Assembly (NCBI RefSeq): GCF_001484965.1
Contig: NZ_LLYY01000003.1
Span: forward strand, 310,001-374,000
Direction of reading: 5' to 3'
DNA: 64,000 bases
Origin: Shouchella shacheensis
Lineage (GTDB): Bacteria > Bacillota > Bacilli > Bacillales > Bacillaceae_D
Position 1 is the first letter of the stretch, and the number at the start of each line of letters is the position of its first letter. A program made the position numbers and the translations under genes. Below the pieces are notes generated by a model, which worked only from the letters and a program-made list of their open reading frames with translations, was not told the DNA's origin and searched no databases. Positions 15,824 through 24,320 of this stretch are shown in pieces.

Positions 15824-17746
15824 TTAAACCACCACACGAGCCTCGCGCGTTTCTTCACTAAGACGCTCGGCGTTGATGAGTTGATTTGGACTCCTTAAGC
15901 TCTTCTCCACATGAACCTGATGCCAGAGGATGAAACAGAGAACCGTCCACAGCTTGCGGCTATTGTCGGCTCTTCCAGCCGCATGGTCCTCAAGCAGTTT
16001 CAGTAAAAATTCTTGTCGGAAGAATTGGCTTGATGCAGGGCTCGTTGTAATCAGCGTCTTTGCCCAGTCATACATTTCATTCTTCAACCAAAGACGAATC
16101 GGGACAGGGAAACCTAGCTTTTTCCGTGGCACGATAGTTGATGGAATATATTCCTTCATCGCTTGACGCAGGACGTATTTCGTTGTTTTGTTCTGAAGCT
16201 TGGCGTCACGTTCAATAGTGCGGGCAAGGGCAAAGACCTCCTTGTCCAAAAACGGGACCCGCAGCTCAAGAGAGTGCGCCATCGTCATTCGGTCGGCTTT
16301 AACGAGAATGTCGCCGGACAACCACGTGTGCATATCAATGTACTGCATTTTAGTTGAGTCGTCATAATTGGTAATTTGTCGGTAAAACGGTTCGGTGACT
16401 TTCGTATACGGCTTGCTAGAATCATAACTCTTGAACAGTTGCGTTTTTTCTGCTTCAGAAAAAATAAAGGCGTTGCCGATGTAACGCTGTTCAATAGGTG
16501 TGGTCCCGCGAATCAAATAGTTTCGTCCTTTCACAGCTCCAGGCAGCTGTTTAAACAAGCCGTTCAACGGTTTACGAAGTCCATTCGGAATTCGTTTGAA
16601 CCATGCCAAGTCCAAGGGCTCACGGTAAATGTTGTAACCACCGAATAATTCATCTGCCCCTTCACCTGAAAGAACAACCTTTACATGCTTGCTCGCTTCT
16701 TTGGCAACAAAATAAAGAGGAACGGCCGCAGGATCGGCGACAGGCTCGTCCATATGCCAAATGATGTTGGGCAACTCCTGCATGAACTCTTCAGGGCTGA
16801 TCACCTTGCTGATGTTTTCAACGCCAAGTTGATTGGCTGTGTCTTTAGCAATATCAATTTCACTAAATCCTTCATTTCCAAACCCGACCGTGAATGTTTT
16901 TAAATTTGGATGGAGCTCTTTCGCCAGCGCTACGATGGATGTAGAGTCAATGCCACTTGAGAGAAAAGCACCGACTGGAACGTCGGAGCGCATATGTTTG
17001 GCGACCGAGTCACGTAACAGCTGTTGCGTCTTTGCTGCAAGTTCGCTTGGGCTCGCCCCTGCTTGCGGTTCAAAGGAACGCGCTGAGAAGCGCTCAATCT
17101 TTTCATTTAATTGTTTGGAGATGGTTAACGTGTGGCCTGGCAAGAGCTTATGAACGTTCTTCGTCAGTGCACGTGGTTCAGGAACGAATTGAAAAGTCGT
17201 GTAGTGCTGCAACGACTCTTGCACGATGGATTGCTTGGCGAGCACCGGATTGATTGATTTTAACTCTGAGGCAAAGAAAAAGCGTTCCCGGTCTTTAACA
17301 TAATAGAAAGGCTTAATGCCAAACGGATCACGGGCACAAAAGAGTTCTCCTTTTTCGCTGTCCCATATCGCAAACGCAAACATTCCCCGGAGCTTCTTCA
17401 CCGATTTCTTTCCTTCAAAAGCATAGAGGGCGAGCAACACTTCCGTATCCGAGTCGGTTTGAAACGTGTACCCTCTTTCAATGAGCTCAGCTTTGAGTTC
17501 AACGTAGTTGTATAGTTCACCGTTAAAAATAATGTGGTATCTGCCGTTTTCATAAGAAAGCGGTTGATGTCCATGCTCCAGGTCAATGATGCTTAACCGT
17601 TTAAAGCCAAGACGAACAAAGCTGTCCTGGTAGTTGCCTGTGCTATCTGGTCCGCGGTGGTGAATGGCTTCGAGCGCCTCGCTCCATTGCTCTTCAGATA
17701 CGTGGTTGTTTGCATCATGCAACAACTCACCAATAAACCCACACAT
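15824..17746 (-). CDS. asnO: Asparagine synthase (glutamine-hydrolysing), AsnO type
   Basis: The enzyme makes asparagine from aspartate, ATP and glutamine. The N-terminal Ntn glutaminase domain starts directly with the nucleophile Cys2 (MCGFIGE) and has HHRGPDS and FNGELYNY; the synthetase domain has the PP-loop SSGIDST, GEGADELFGGY and KADRMTMAHSLELRVPFLD. Sequence and tail match B. subtilis AsnO (YisO), the sporulation-linked paralogue, better than AsnB or AsnH as I recall them. Length is 640 residues. On the minus strand GGAGG lies just upstream of the ATG. It is convergent with cheA-cheW, and no promoter is obvious. Confidence 0.93.
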   Translation of the reverse strand: MCGFIGELLHDANNHVSEEQWSEALEAIHHRGPDSTGNYQDSFVRLGFKRLSIIDLEHGHQPLSYENGRYHIIFNGELYNYVELKAELIERGYTFQTDSDTEVLLALYAFEGKKSVKKLRGMFAFAIWDSEKGELFCARDPFGIKPFYYVKDRERFFFASELKSINPVLAKQSIVQESLQHYTTFQFVPEPRALTKNVHKLLPGHTLTISKQLNEKIERFSARSFEPQAGASPSELAAKTQQLLRDSVAKHMRSDVPVGAFLSSGIDSTSIVALAKELHPNLKTFTVGFGNEGFSEIDIAKDTANQLGVENISKVISPEEFMQELPNIIWHMDEPVADPAAVPLYFVAKEASKHVKVVLSGEGADELFGGYNIYREPLDLAWFKRIPNGLRKPLNGLFKQLPGAVKGRNYLIRGTTPIEQRYIGNAFIFSEAEKTQLFKSYDSSKPYTKVTEPFYRQITNYDDSTKMQYIDMHTWLSGDILVKADRMTMAHSLELRVPFLDKEVFALARTIERDAKLQNKTTKYVLRQAMKEYIPSTIVPRKKLGFPVPIRLWLKNEMYDWAKTLITTSPASSQFFRQEFLLKLLEDHAAGRADNSRKLWTVLCFILWHQVHVEKSLRSPNQLINAERLSEETREARVVV

Positions 17747-17944
17747 GGGATAACCTCCAATATAATATTGAAATCTGTCATAAAACAGCTGAGACCATTG
17801 TACATCAAAGTCCAGCCCTGGGCAATATGAATTGAAGAAGATAATGGCAATGCAAGAGAAAGGTCACAACCATGGGTTTTGACTTTTTTCTTTCGGGGTA
17901 AAAATAATTAATTACAATGAAAACAAGATAGGAGGGACCAAACC

Positions 17945-18250
17945 ATGAATGAGCCATTTGCAATGGATCGCAATGTGTGGAAGCAATTACAAGTAATCAA
18001 CAGTCTGGAAATCCGGACGGACACCATCGTCCAATCCTTATACGCCAAGGCAGTGCTAGAGTATTCCCGTTACTATTTTAAAAAACAGTGTTTGGAGGGA
18101 AGCATCGACCAAGCGTTGGAACACAGGAATAAGACACAGTTTCACGAGGCCGCGAACGCTCTTGCCGCTCATCTTAACGAGTATAAGAACGGTCGAACCA
18201 TACAGGAGGACGGCTACACCCTTTGGTTAACCTTTGAACAAAGTGATTAG
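17945..18250 (+). CDS. IDEAL-domain protein, 101 aa
   Basis: The small protein contains EGSIDQALEHRNKTQFHEAAN at its centre, a clear match to the IDEAL domain (named for its Ile-Asp-Glu-Ala-Leu motif, here IDQAL) found in several short Bacillus proteins. It is predicted mostly helical and soluble. The biochemical role is unknown. The ATG follows AGGAGG at normal spacing. Monocistronic, with its own terminator. Confidence 0.75.
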   Translation: MNEPFAMDRNVWKQLQVINSLEIRTDTIVQSLYAKAVLEYSRYYFKKQCLEGSIDQALEHRNKTQFHEAANALAAHLNEYKNGRTIQEDGYTLWLTFEQSD

Positions 18251-18279
18251 CAGACCTTGAATTCTGAAGGGTCTGCTTA
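18250..18279 (+). terminator. Terminator of the IDEAL-domain gene
   Basis: GCAGACCTT (18250-18258) pairs with AAGGGTCTGC (18267-18276) and a short T-rich tail follows. The hairpin begins on the last base of the stop codon. Confidence 0.7.
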
Positions 18280-18442
18280 TTTGTGCTTGGCTGGGTGAGC
18301 AGAGGCAGTATTGAATAGAAAGGACGCTAGTGCGGGATAGTAGAATGAAGGTGTACAGATGCTACATAAATGAACCCCCATTTAAGCCCTAACATTTCGT
18401 CTTTAGACATACATGTTAGGAAAGTTACGAGGAGGTATGAAG

Positions 18443-19288
18443 ATGGAGAAAACCCAAAGCATTAGGTGTAGAACGGAATTCGCCCCACTCAAAGAGGTGA
18501 TTGTCTGTCCAGCAAACCACCTGCACATCGGTAAGCCGATCAACAGGGCCGAGAAACAGTATGCGGATGAAAATATCGACAAGGTTGTTGCGACAGAAGA
18601 GCATGAAAAATTGGTGGAGGCGTTAAAAGAGGCCGGCGTTCGCGTATACGAAATCCCTGCAGAAGAGCAGTTTCCTGAGCAAGTCTTTATGAGGGACACC
18701 GGTTTTGTGATTGATGACACGTTTTATATCGCTCGCTTGAAAAGCAATGTGCGACAGGGAGAAGAGCAGGTTCTAGCCATATTTGCAGCGGAGCACGATA
18801 AGCCATTTGAACATCTTTCGATTGGCACGATTGAAGGGGGAGACGTGGTCCTCGCTGAAGATCGTGTGTATGTTGGCGCGAGTGGACGTACGTCAAAGGA
18901 TAGCTTGAAGCCACTTGAAGCCAACCACCCAGAGATTGAATTCGAGTGGATTGAAATTGATGATGAGTATTTACACCTAGATTGTGTCTTTAACCCCATT
19001 TCAGAGAATGAGGCTTTGGTTTACAGGGAGGCCATTGCCCCTTCAGATATCACAAGACTTGAAGAACGCTATACCTTGATTGACGTTTCGAAAGAGGAGC
19101 AGTTTCATTTAGGTGTGAATGTTTTTTCAATTGGTGAAAAAACGGTCATTGCTCTACCCATCAACAAGGAAACCAATGCCAAACTAAGGGCTGTTGGCTA
19201 TAACGTGATCGAAGTGCCCTTCTCCGAAATTATCAAATCTGGTGGTGGCTTTCGCTGTGTGACCCTCCCGCTTCTACGTTCGGAGTGA
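18443..19288 (+). CDS. Amidinotransferase-fold hydrolase (dimethylarginine dimethylaminohydrolase family, YkgA-like)
   Basis: The 281-residue protein has the pentein fold of DDAH and arginine deiminase enzymes: FMRDTGFVI with the guanidino-binding Asp, GTIEGGDVV, the catalytic His in YLHLDCVFN, and the catalytic Cys in SGGGFRCVTLP. Such enzymes hydrolyse guanidino groups, for instance of methylated arginine. It most resembles B. subtilis YkgA. Start at ATG 18443, 8 nt after ACGAGGAGG; the ATG at 18437 is too close to that site and an upstream one lies before it. The next gene begins 64 bp later on the same strand. Confidence 0.85.
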   Translation: MEKTQSIRCRTEFAPLKEVIVCPANHLHIGKPINRAEKQYADENIDKVVATEEHEKLVEALKEAGVRVYEIPAEEQFPEQVFMRDTGFVIDDTFYIARLKSNVRQGEEQVLAIFAAEHDKPFEHLSIGTIEGGDVVLAEDRVYVGASGRTSKDSLKPLEANHPEIEFEWIEIDDEYLHLDCVFNPISENEALVYREAIAPSDITRLEERYTLIDVSKEEQFHLGVNVFSIGEKTVIALPINKETNAKLRAVGYNVIEVPFSEIIKSGGGFRCVTLPLLRSE

Positions 19289-19352
19289 TGCATACAGGAA
19301 GTGTTTCCTGGTTATGGTAAGTGGGAAAATGTTGAACCAGGAGGAAGCGCTA

Positions 19353-20873
19353 GTGAAACAAAGGGATGCGATCAAGTGTTTAAAGAAAAAGGAAGCCGCT
19401 TTGCTACTTGGCGGTGGGGAAGATAAGCAGGAGAGGCAAAGGAGTGCCGGCAAATGGACAGCAAGAGATAGGATTGTGCATCTGCTCGATGCCGACAGTT
19501 TTACAGAACTTCATCGCTTTGTGAAATCAGAGGAGAACATTCCTGGCGATGGGGTCATTACAGGGTACGGCACGATTGAGCGGAGAGTGGTCTGCCTCTA
19601 TGCTCAAGACTTTACCGTTCATGGGGGAACACTTGGAGGCAAGCACGCCCAAAAGATCGCGGAAGTGATGGATCTTGCTTGCAAAATCAATGCTCCGATC
19701 ATTGGATTGATTGACTCAGGGGGGGCGCGCATTCAGGAAGGGGTAGAGGCGTTAACTGGATACGGGCAAATCTTTCGCAGGAACGTACAGGCCTCTGGGG
19801 TCGTTCCTCAGATTTCTGTGATGCTCGGCCCTTGTGCTGGAGGAGCCGTCTATTCCCCTGCGCTCACAGATGTTGTCTTTATGGTCGAGAAAACCAGCCA
19901 GCTCTTTATCACAGGCCCGAAAGTCCTAAAGAGTGTGACCGGAGCAAAAGTTAGCGCAGAGGAATTAGGAGGAACGCAGATCCACGCCACAAAAAGCGGT
20001 GTCGCCCATGTTGTTGCCGCTACCGAAGCTAAAGTATTTGCTGAAGTCAAGCGCTTTCTTGCTTATTTACCCTCCGCTGAAAAAGGGACCCCCTCGTTCC
20101 ATGAGCCGCATCCGGCAGGCGAGACATCACTCGCTGATTTAATTCCAACAAATGGAAAAGATGTCTACGAAGTAAAGGAGATCATTCGTGCACTCTCCGA
20201 CCAGGGGGAGTGGCTGGAATTGCAGCCACGCTTCGCTCGTAATTTAGTCACAGGGTTGACCCAGATAGGCGGTCAGAGCGTCGGAGTTATTGCGAACAAT
20301 CCGAAACATCTCGCCGGATGTCTCGATCTGGATGCGGCTGATAAGTGCGCTCGCTTCGTACGTTTTTGTGATTGCTTTTGCATTCCGCTTTTGATGCTTG
20401 AAGATGTGAGTGGGTTCATACCAGGTGTGGAACAGGAAAGTCGGGGGCTTATCCGTCACGGAGCAAAAATTCTTTATGCTTTTGCCGAAGCGACTGTGCC
20501 AAAAATTACTGTGATCTTAAGAAAGGCCTATGGCGGAGCCTATGTTGCTCTTAATAGCAAAGCGCTTGGGGCCGACTTTGTGTATGCCTGGCCGGGGGCA
20601 GAAATTGCGGTCATGGGGCCTGGTGGCGCTGCGGCGATTTTGTATCGAAAGGAAATCGAGGAGAGCAGTGAGCCAGAAAAAACACGAAAGGAAAAGCAGC
20701 GAGAGTATGAGGAAGTGCACGCCACCCCCTATGTGGCAGCGGCGAAAGGCTTCATTGACGATGTGATTGATCCAAGAGAAACAAGGACGGTGCTCCTTCG
20801 TTCTTTCGCCCTGCTGACCCAGAAAGTAGAAGGAAACGATAGAAAAAGAAAGCACGGAAATATGCCCCTGTAA
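19353..20873 (+). CDS. Acyl-CoA carboxylase carboxyltransferase subunit (propionyl-CoA carboxylase beta-like)
   Basis: The protein has both crotonase-like carboxyltransferase lobes: GGTLGGKHAQKI, LIDSGGARIQEG and GPCAGGAVYSP in the N-terminal lobe, and EDVSGFIPGVEQE, KAYGGAYVAL and GPGGAAAILYR in the C-terminal one. It transfers carboxyl from biotin to an acyl-CoA such as propionyl- or methylcrotonyl-CoA. I place the start at GTG 19353 because AGGAGGA (19339-19345) lies at ideal spacing; the ATGs at 19314 and 19329 lack a ribosome site. That gives 506 residues, normal for PccB/YqjD. No biotin carboxylase or biotin carrier gene is adjacent, so its partner subunits must lie elsewhere. Confidence 0.9.
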   Translation: MKQRDAIKCLKKKEAALLLGGGEDKQERQRSAGKWTARDRIVHLLDADSFTELHRFVKSEENIPGDGVITGYGTIERRVVCLYAQDFTVHGGTLGGKHAQKIAEVMDLACKINAPIIGLIDSGGARIQEGVEALTGYGQIFRRNVQASGVVPQISVMLGPCAGGAVYSPALTDVVFMVEKTSQLFITGPKVLKSVTGAKVSAEELGGTQIHATKSGVAHVVAATEAKVFAEVKRFLAYLPSAEKGTPSFHEPHPAGETSLADLIPTNGKDVYEVKEIIRALSDQGEWLELQPRFARNLVTGLTQIGGQSVGVIANNPKHLAGCLDLDAADKCARFVRFCDCFCIPLLMLEDVSGFIPGVEQESRGLIRHGAKILYAFAEATVPKITVILRKAYGGAYVALNSKALGADFVYAWPGAEIAVMGPGGAAAILYRKEIEESSEPEKTRKEKQREYEEVHATPYVAAAKGFIDDVIDPRETRTVLLRSFALLTQKVEGNDRKRKHGNMPL

Positions 20874-20876
20874 CCG

Positions 20877-20891
20877 AAAAGCGGAAGCGGG
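20877..20891 (+). repeat. End fragment of the intergenic repeat (R5)
   Basis: AAAAGCGGAAGCGGG starts 3 nt after the stop codon and matches the left terminus of the larger repeat with one change. The rest of the unit is replaced by the terminator hairpin. Confidence 0.6.
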
Positions 20892-20921
20892 AAGCTGCCG
20901 GAACGTACTCGGCAGCTTTTT
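20892..20921 (+). terminator. Terminator of the carboxyltransferase gene
   Basis: AAGCTGCCG (20892-20900) pairs with CGGCAGCTT (20910-20918), followed by a T run. Confidence 0.85.
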
Positions 20922-20939
20922 CACCTCAGAGTGGGCACC

Positions 20940-21671
20940 TTATGCTTCCTCTGACATGTTTCGTGCAGTGAATCCTTGTTGTTTGAGCATTCGGGCAATG
21001 TTCGAGTAATATGGTTTATCGTAAAAAGTGGAGACTCGCTTGGTCCACAGAGTTGGGGCGAACGAACTCATGGTTTCGTTATAGGCTTTCAAGGTGTCTT
21101 CATCCTGAGATTTGTAGGTTTCTAGATGATAGGCCGCTTCTTTTGGGAGTCGCGGCTTTTGAGCGACGTCTCCTTCTGGGTAACCGAGGCAGAGGCCAGC
21201 AATCGGCACCACGTATTTGGGCAGCTCAAGAAAACGAATGACTTCTAAGGACTCGCGGCGAACCCCGCCGATCGGAACGATTCCAAGGCCGAGGGATTCG
21301 GCGGCGGCAATGGCGTTTCCTAAGGCGAGACCTACATCCGTTGCACCCACAAGCAGTACGTCAACATCTTCCACGGAAGAAAAATCACCTTTTTCCATCT
21401 CGCTCGCGATTTGGGCGCGACTGAAGTCCATGCAAAAAACAAGAAATACGGGTGCGCTGGCAATATGGGTCTGTCCACCGCATAGCTCTGAAAGCTTTTG
21501 CTTTCGCTTATGGTCTTTCACGGAAACAATGGAGACTTGTTGGCCGTGGATCCAGGAAGGCGCAGCCTGAGCACTTTCCACAATCTCTTCTATATAAGAG
21601 GAGGGAATATCTTGGGTGGTGTATGTACGATGCGACCGGTGGTTTTTCAGTGATTCAATCACTTGATTCAT
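20940..21671 (-). CDS. NAD(P)H-dependent flavin nitroreductase (NfrA-like)
   Basis: The 243-residue protein belongs to the oxygen-insensitive nitroreductase/FMN reductase family. The FMN-contacting segments RSHRTYT near the N-terminus, APSWIHGQQVSIV, GATDVGLALGNAIAAAESLGLG and LCLGYPEGD are all present, as in B. subtilis NfrA. It reduces flavins, nitro compounds or quinones with NADPH. On the minus strand AAGGAGA stands 7 nt before the ATG. It is convergent with the carboxyltransferase gene and appears monocistronic. The substrate in vivo is unknown. Confidence 0.9.
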   Translation of the reverse strand: MNQVIESLKNHRSHRTYTTQDIPSSYIEEIVESAQAAPSWIHGQQVSIVSVKDHKRKQKLSELCGGQTHIASAPVFLVFCMDFSRAQIASEMEKGDFSSVEDVDVLLVGATDVGLALGNAIAAAESLGLGIVPIGGVRRESLEVIRFLELPKYVVPIAGLCLGYPEGDVAQKPRLPKEAAYHLETYKSQDEDTLKAYNETMSSFAPTLWTKRVSTFYDKPYYSNIARMLKQQGFTARNMSEEA

Positions 21672-21786
21672 AGGGCATTCTCCTTCTCATTAGGCTATGG
21701 CTTCTTTCTTTTACACGGATATGGTACCATATCTCTGTGCTACATGCTTGTTTCCAAGAGGTCAAAAAGAAAGTGAGTCGTTGTGC

Positions 21787-22338
21787 ATGCTTGTCTTATC
21801 AGAAGGATTGTTTCAATTTCTTTTAATCGCCAGTATGGTCTTTCTACTGGCTGTGGGCATATATTTGGTAACGAAATACCTTCGTAAAAAAAGGAAAGAA
21901 GATTCAAAGAGTGTCGAGAGCATAGGCTCTTTCCTCGTGCTTCTCGCTGTAGTCACAGCCTATTTCGCCATTTCTCTTCAGGTCCCCACCGCTTACCAAG
22001 GGGATGTTCTGATTAACGCAAATGAGGCAGAGGAAATCGAGGGTGAGCAAGCGCGCTACATAAGTGCAGGAACGGTTTACAAGGTCATGAACATTGAAGC
22101 CCATCCTCTTCAACTGGAAGCGCAGGGAGGAATGGTGGATGTCGCGACAGAGGATTTTTCCATGCTTTATGAGTACGTGAATGATGATGCAAGGCTCGTT
22201 CGTTCTGACGCTACGATTGATATGCGTGCCTACATGGATCATGTTGTTGTGCCAGAGCTAGAAGCGCTTGATCAACAAAAACAGTCGCTCGAGGCAGTTA
22301 AAGAAAACCTTCCGCATCATACATTCGAGTTTTATTAG
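21787..22338 (+). CDS. Hypothetical membrane-anchored protein
   Basis: I do not recognise this protein. From ATG 21787 it has two hydrophobic helices, about residues 8-30 and 45-63, separated by a basic stretch KYLRKKRKED, followed by a hydrophilic, acidic domain of about 115 residues with a coiled, Gln/Glu-rich end. The basic loop should face the cytoplasm, putting the C-terminal domain outside. The frame continues upstream to 21697 but that part lacks a ribosome site. Its last 70 bases overlap the open frame of the next gene, whose real start is downstream, so the genes probably form one operon. Confidence 0.6.
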   Translation: MLVLSEGLFQFLLIASMVFLLAVGIYLVTKYLRKKRKEDSKSVESIGSFLVLLAVVTAYFAISLQVPTAYQGDVLINANEAEEIEGEQARYISAGTVYKVMNIEAHPLQLEAQGGMVDVATEDFSMLYEYVNDDARLVRSDATIDMRAYMDHVVVPELEALDQQKQSLEAVKENLPHHTFEFY

Positions 22339-22405
22339 GTACACGGCAGGGAATGGGTTCGTAGCGTCGAATCATCTTACAGAGGACTCACTCGAAGAAG
22401 GGAAC

Positions 22406-23494
22406 ATGACGATGTTGGAAAATAAGCTATTTCGATCTGCGTGTTGGGTTGTCGTACTTCTCCTTATTGTTTATCTAGGCTCGCTTGTTAGCTTTATTTT
22501 TGAGCCAATTGCCATTTTGGTGCAAACACTGTTTGCGCCGTTAGTCATTGCTCTTATTATTTATTATGTTCTTCGCCCCTTTGTGAACGTATTAGCGAAA
22601 CAAATGCCAAGAGGGCTGTCGATCCTGATCGTCTTTCTTGCCTTAATTGGACTTGTGACAGTTGCTGTTTTATACATTGGACCAATCTTGCAGACGCAGG
22701 TGATGGAATTTGTAAACAATGCCCCGCGATATGGGCGTCAAATTCAGGCCTTCGTGATGGACATTCAAAGTCATTCGGCTGTGCAGCAGCTCATGACCAA
22801 TGCAGACTTTTCACTTGATGACATTACCGGACAATTCACCTCAAATCTCGGGGATTATACCAATCAGATCTTCTCGAGTATAGTGTCCGCGCTATCAGCG
22901 GTTGCAAACATTGTTGTCATCGCAGTGATTATTCCCTTTGTCCTCTTTTACATGTTGAAGGAAGGAAACAAAGCGCCGCAAATGTTCTTACGCCAATTTC
23001 CGATTCGACAGCAGGAAGAAGGAGAGCGTGTGCTGGCGGATATGGACACAGCGTTAAGTTCGTATATTCAAGGACAGATTCTCGTTAGCGCCTGTGTTGG
23101 GAGTCTTTGTTTGATTTTGTATCTGGCGATTGGCCTAGAATACGCGCTTATTTTGGCGATTGTGGCTCTTTTTACAAACGTGATTCCATTTCTCGGTCCG
23201 TGGATCGGAACGGCTCCAGCGGTGGTCGTTGCTTTGTTTGACTCCCCTTTTATGGCACTTGCCGTTATTGCTGGGGTCGTCGTCATTCAACAGTTTGAAA
23301 GCAGCGTAATTTCTCCGCAAATCATGGGGAGACAGCTCTCCGTTCATCCGCTGACGATTATTCTTCTGTTGCTTGTAGCAAGTCAGCTTGCAGGGTTTGT
23401 TGGGCTTCTTCTTGCTGTTCCAACGTATGCCGTGGGGAAAGTGATTGTCAGCCATACGTATCGTTTAATTCGGATCCGAATGAGAGAAGGCTGA
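22406..23494 (+). CDS. AI-2E family transporter (YubA/YueF/YtvI superfamily)
   Basis: The 363-residue protein has seven to eight membrane segments and the family's typical pieces: the paired N-terminal helices, a long soluble stretch (about residues 95-165), the motif IPFVLFYMLKEGNK, and the C-terminal QQFESSVISPQIMGRQLSVHPLTIILLLL. Members export small molecules such as autoinducer-2 or act as sodium/proton antiporters in some bacilli; which applies here is unknown. ATG 22406 follows GAAGAAGGG. The frame is open further upstream, but this part overlaps the preceding gene and gives no good helix. Confidence 0.88.
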   Translation: MTMLENKLFRSACWVVVLLLIVYLGSLVSFIFEPIAILVQTLFAPLVIALIIYYVLRPFVNVLAKQMPRGLSILIVFLALIGLVTVAVLYIGPILQTQVMEFVNNAPRYGRQIQAFVMDIQSHSAVQQLMTNADFSLDDITGQFTSNLGDYTNQIFSSIVSALSAVANIVVIAVIIPFVLFYMLKEGNKAPQMFLRQFPIRQQEEGERVLADMDTALSSYIQGQILVSACVGSLCLILYLAIGLEYALILAIVALFTNVIPFLGPWIGTAPAVVVALFDSPFMALAVIAGVVVIQQFESSVISPQIMGRQLSVHPLTIILLLLVASQLAGFVGLLLAVPTYAVGKVIVSHTYRLIRIRMREG

Positions 23495-23555
23495 GGAGCA
23501 ACAGCCTTGAGGTAGAGCAAACAAACCCTTTAAACTAAAGGAGGAGGTGGCAAAG

Positions 23556-23924
23556 ATGAGCAAAACGAAAGATGGCATTGTGCAAATAGGTACAGAGGAA
23601 TTGAAAGCGATCCTTGCTTCTAAAGGAGAAGAACCAATTGTGGTCGACGTGCGAGGTGTTGATGAGTATGAAAATGGGCATATTCCAGGGATTCCGCTCT
23701 TGCCGATGGATACCATTCCATCTCAAGTGGACGATATGGACAAAACAAAAAGCTATGTGTTCATATGCCGTAGCGGAAAGCGAAGTCAAAACGTTGCTAA
23801 GTATTTGCAGGAGCAAGGATTTACGAGCGTACGCAACTATGACGGTGGCATGCTTGCATGGGATGGAGAACAGAAATTCGACCAGGAATGGGTTGTGAAG
23901 CATTCGAGCGAACTATACAAGTAA
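23556..23924 (+). CDS. Single-domain rhodanese-like protein
   Basis: A 122-residue rhodanese domain with VDVRGVDEYENGHIPG and the active-site loop CRSGKRSQNVAKYL, where the Cys carries the persulfide. Such proteins move sulfane sulfur, for instance in thiol homeostasis or cofactor synthesis. The ATG at 23556 lies 8 nt after AAAGGAGGAGG, so a GTG within that ribosome site is not the start. It follows the AI-2E transporter by 60 bp on the same strand and is closed by a terminator. Confidence 0.9.
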   Translation: MSKTKDGIVQIGTEELKAILASKGEEPIVVDVRGVDEYENGHIPGIPLLPMDTIPSQVDDMDKTKSYVFICRSGKRSQNVAKYLQEQGFTSVRNYDGGMLAWDGEQKFDQEWVVKHSSELYK

Positions 23925-23936
23925 GTGTCATTTCCT

Positions 23937-23971
23937 GTCTTCCAGTTGAGTCTTAGACTGGGAGGCTTTTT
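23937..23971 (+). terminator. Terminator of the rhodanese gene
   Basis: GTCTTCCAGT (23937-23946) pairs with ACTGGGAGGC (23957-23966), with G-T wobbles, and is followed by TTTTT. Confidence 0.8.
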
Positions 23972-23997
23972 GTCTAGGCAACCCGCCTGCGCTTTTC
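23972..23997 (-). repeat. Core-deleted copy of the intergenic repeat
   Basis: GTCTAG is joined directly to GCAACCCGCCTGCGCTTTT. These are the two ends of the repeat in minus orientation with the whole middle missing. Confidence 0.65.
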
Positions 23998-24001
23998 GGT
24001 A

Positions 24002-24123
24002 TTGTCTAGCTCTGGCGCCCACTCGCTCGAGGTTTCTTCAGACCGCCAGATCAAGCCAAAAACGGCCTTGATACTGCCGTTCTTCCAGAACTTGTCGCTC
24101 GTGAGTAGGGCGCCTGCGCTTTT
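24002..24123 (-). repeat. Structured intergenic repeat, divergent copy (R3)
   Basis: Read on the minus strand it opens AAAAGCGCAGGCGCCC and closes GGGCGCCAGAGCTAGACAA. The termini are those of the family but the stems differ: outer GGCGCCC/GGGCGCC, then ACTC/GAGT, and apical ATCAAGGCC/GGCTTGAT. The overall hairpin layout of R1 and R2 is kept with mostly different bases. Confidence 0.8.
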
Positions 24124-24125
24124 CG

Positions 24126-24242
24126 TGTCTAGCTCCGGCGGGTAGAAGCTCGAGATTTTTCGTCTCGATAACGAAATCCAAGACCGGGATTTCTTTTATC
24201 GTCTCCAAAATTCTCGCTTCTGTTCAACCCGCCTGCGCTTTT
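24126..24242 (-). repeat. Structured intergenic repeat, full copy (R4)
   Basis: Directly next to R3 in the same orientation. Minus strand opens AAAAGCGCAGGCGGGTTG and closes ACCCGCCGGAGCTAGAC. The apical stem is CGATAA..GAAATCC / GGATTTC..TTATCG. Together with R3 it fills most of the gap before the next gene. Confidence 0.85.
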
Positions 24243-24320
24243 CCGATTATGGTTTAGTGTTGTGCTAGAAGGGAATAGATAGAAGGAGCGACCTTATTTT
24301 AAACGGAGGAGTGACGTAAA

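Noticed and set aside
22268-22405. Longer N-terminus for the AI-2E transporter
   Set aside because: The extra 46 residues are polar, overlap the preceding gene and lack a ribosome site; GAAGAAGGG precedes ATG 22406.
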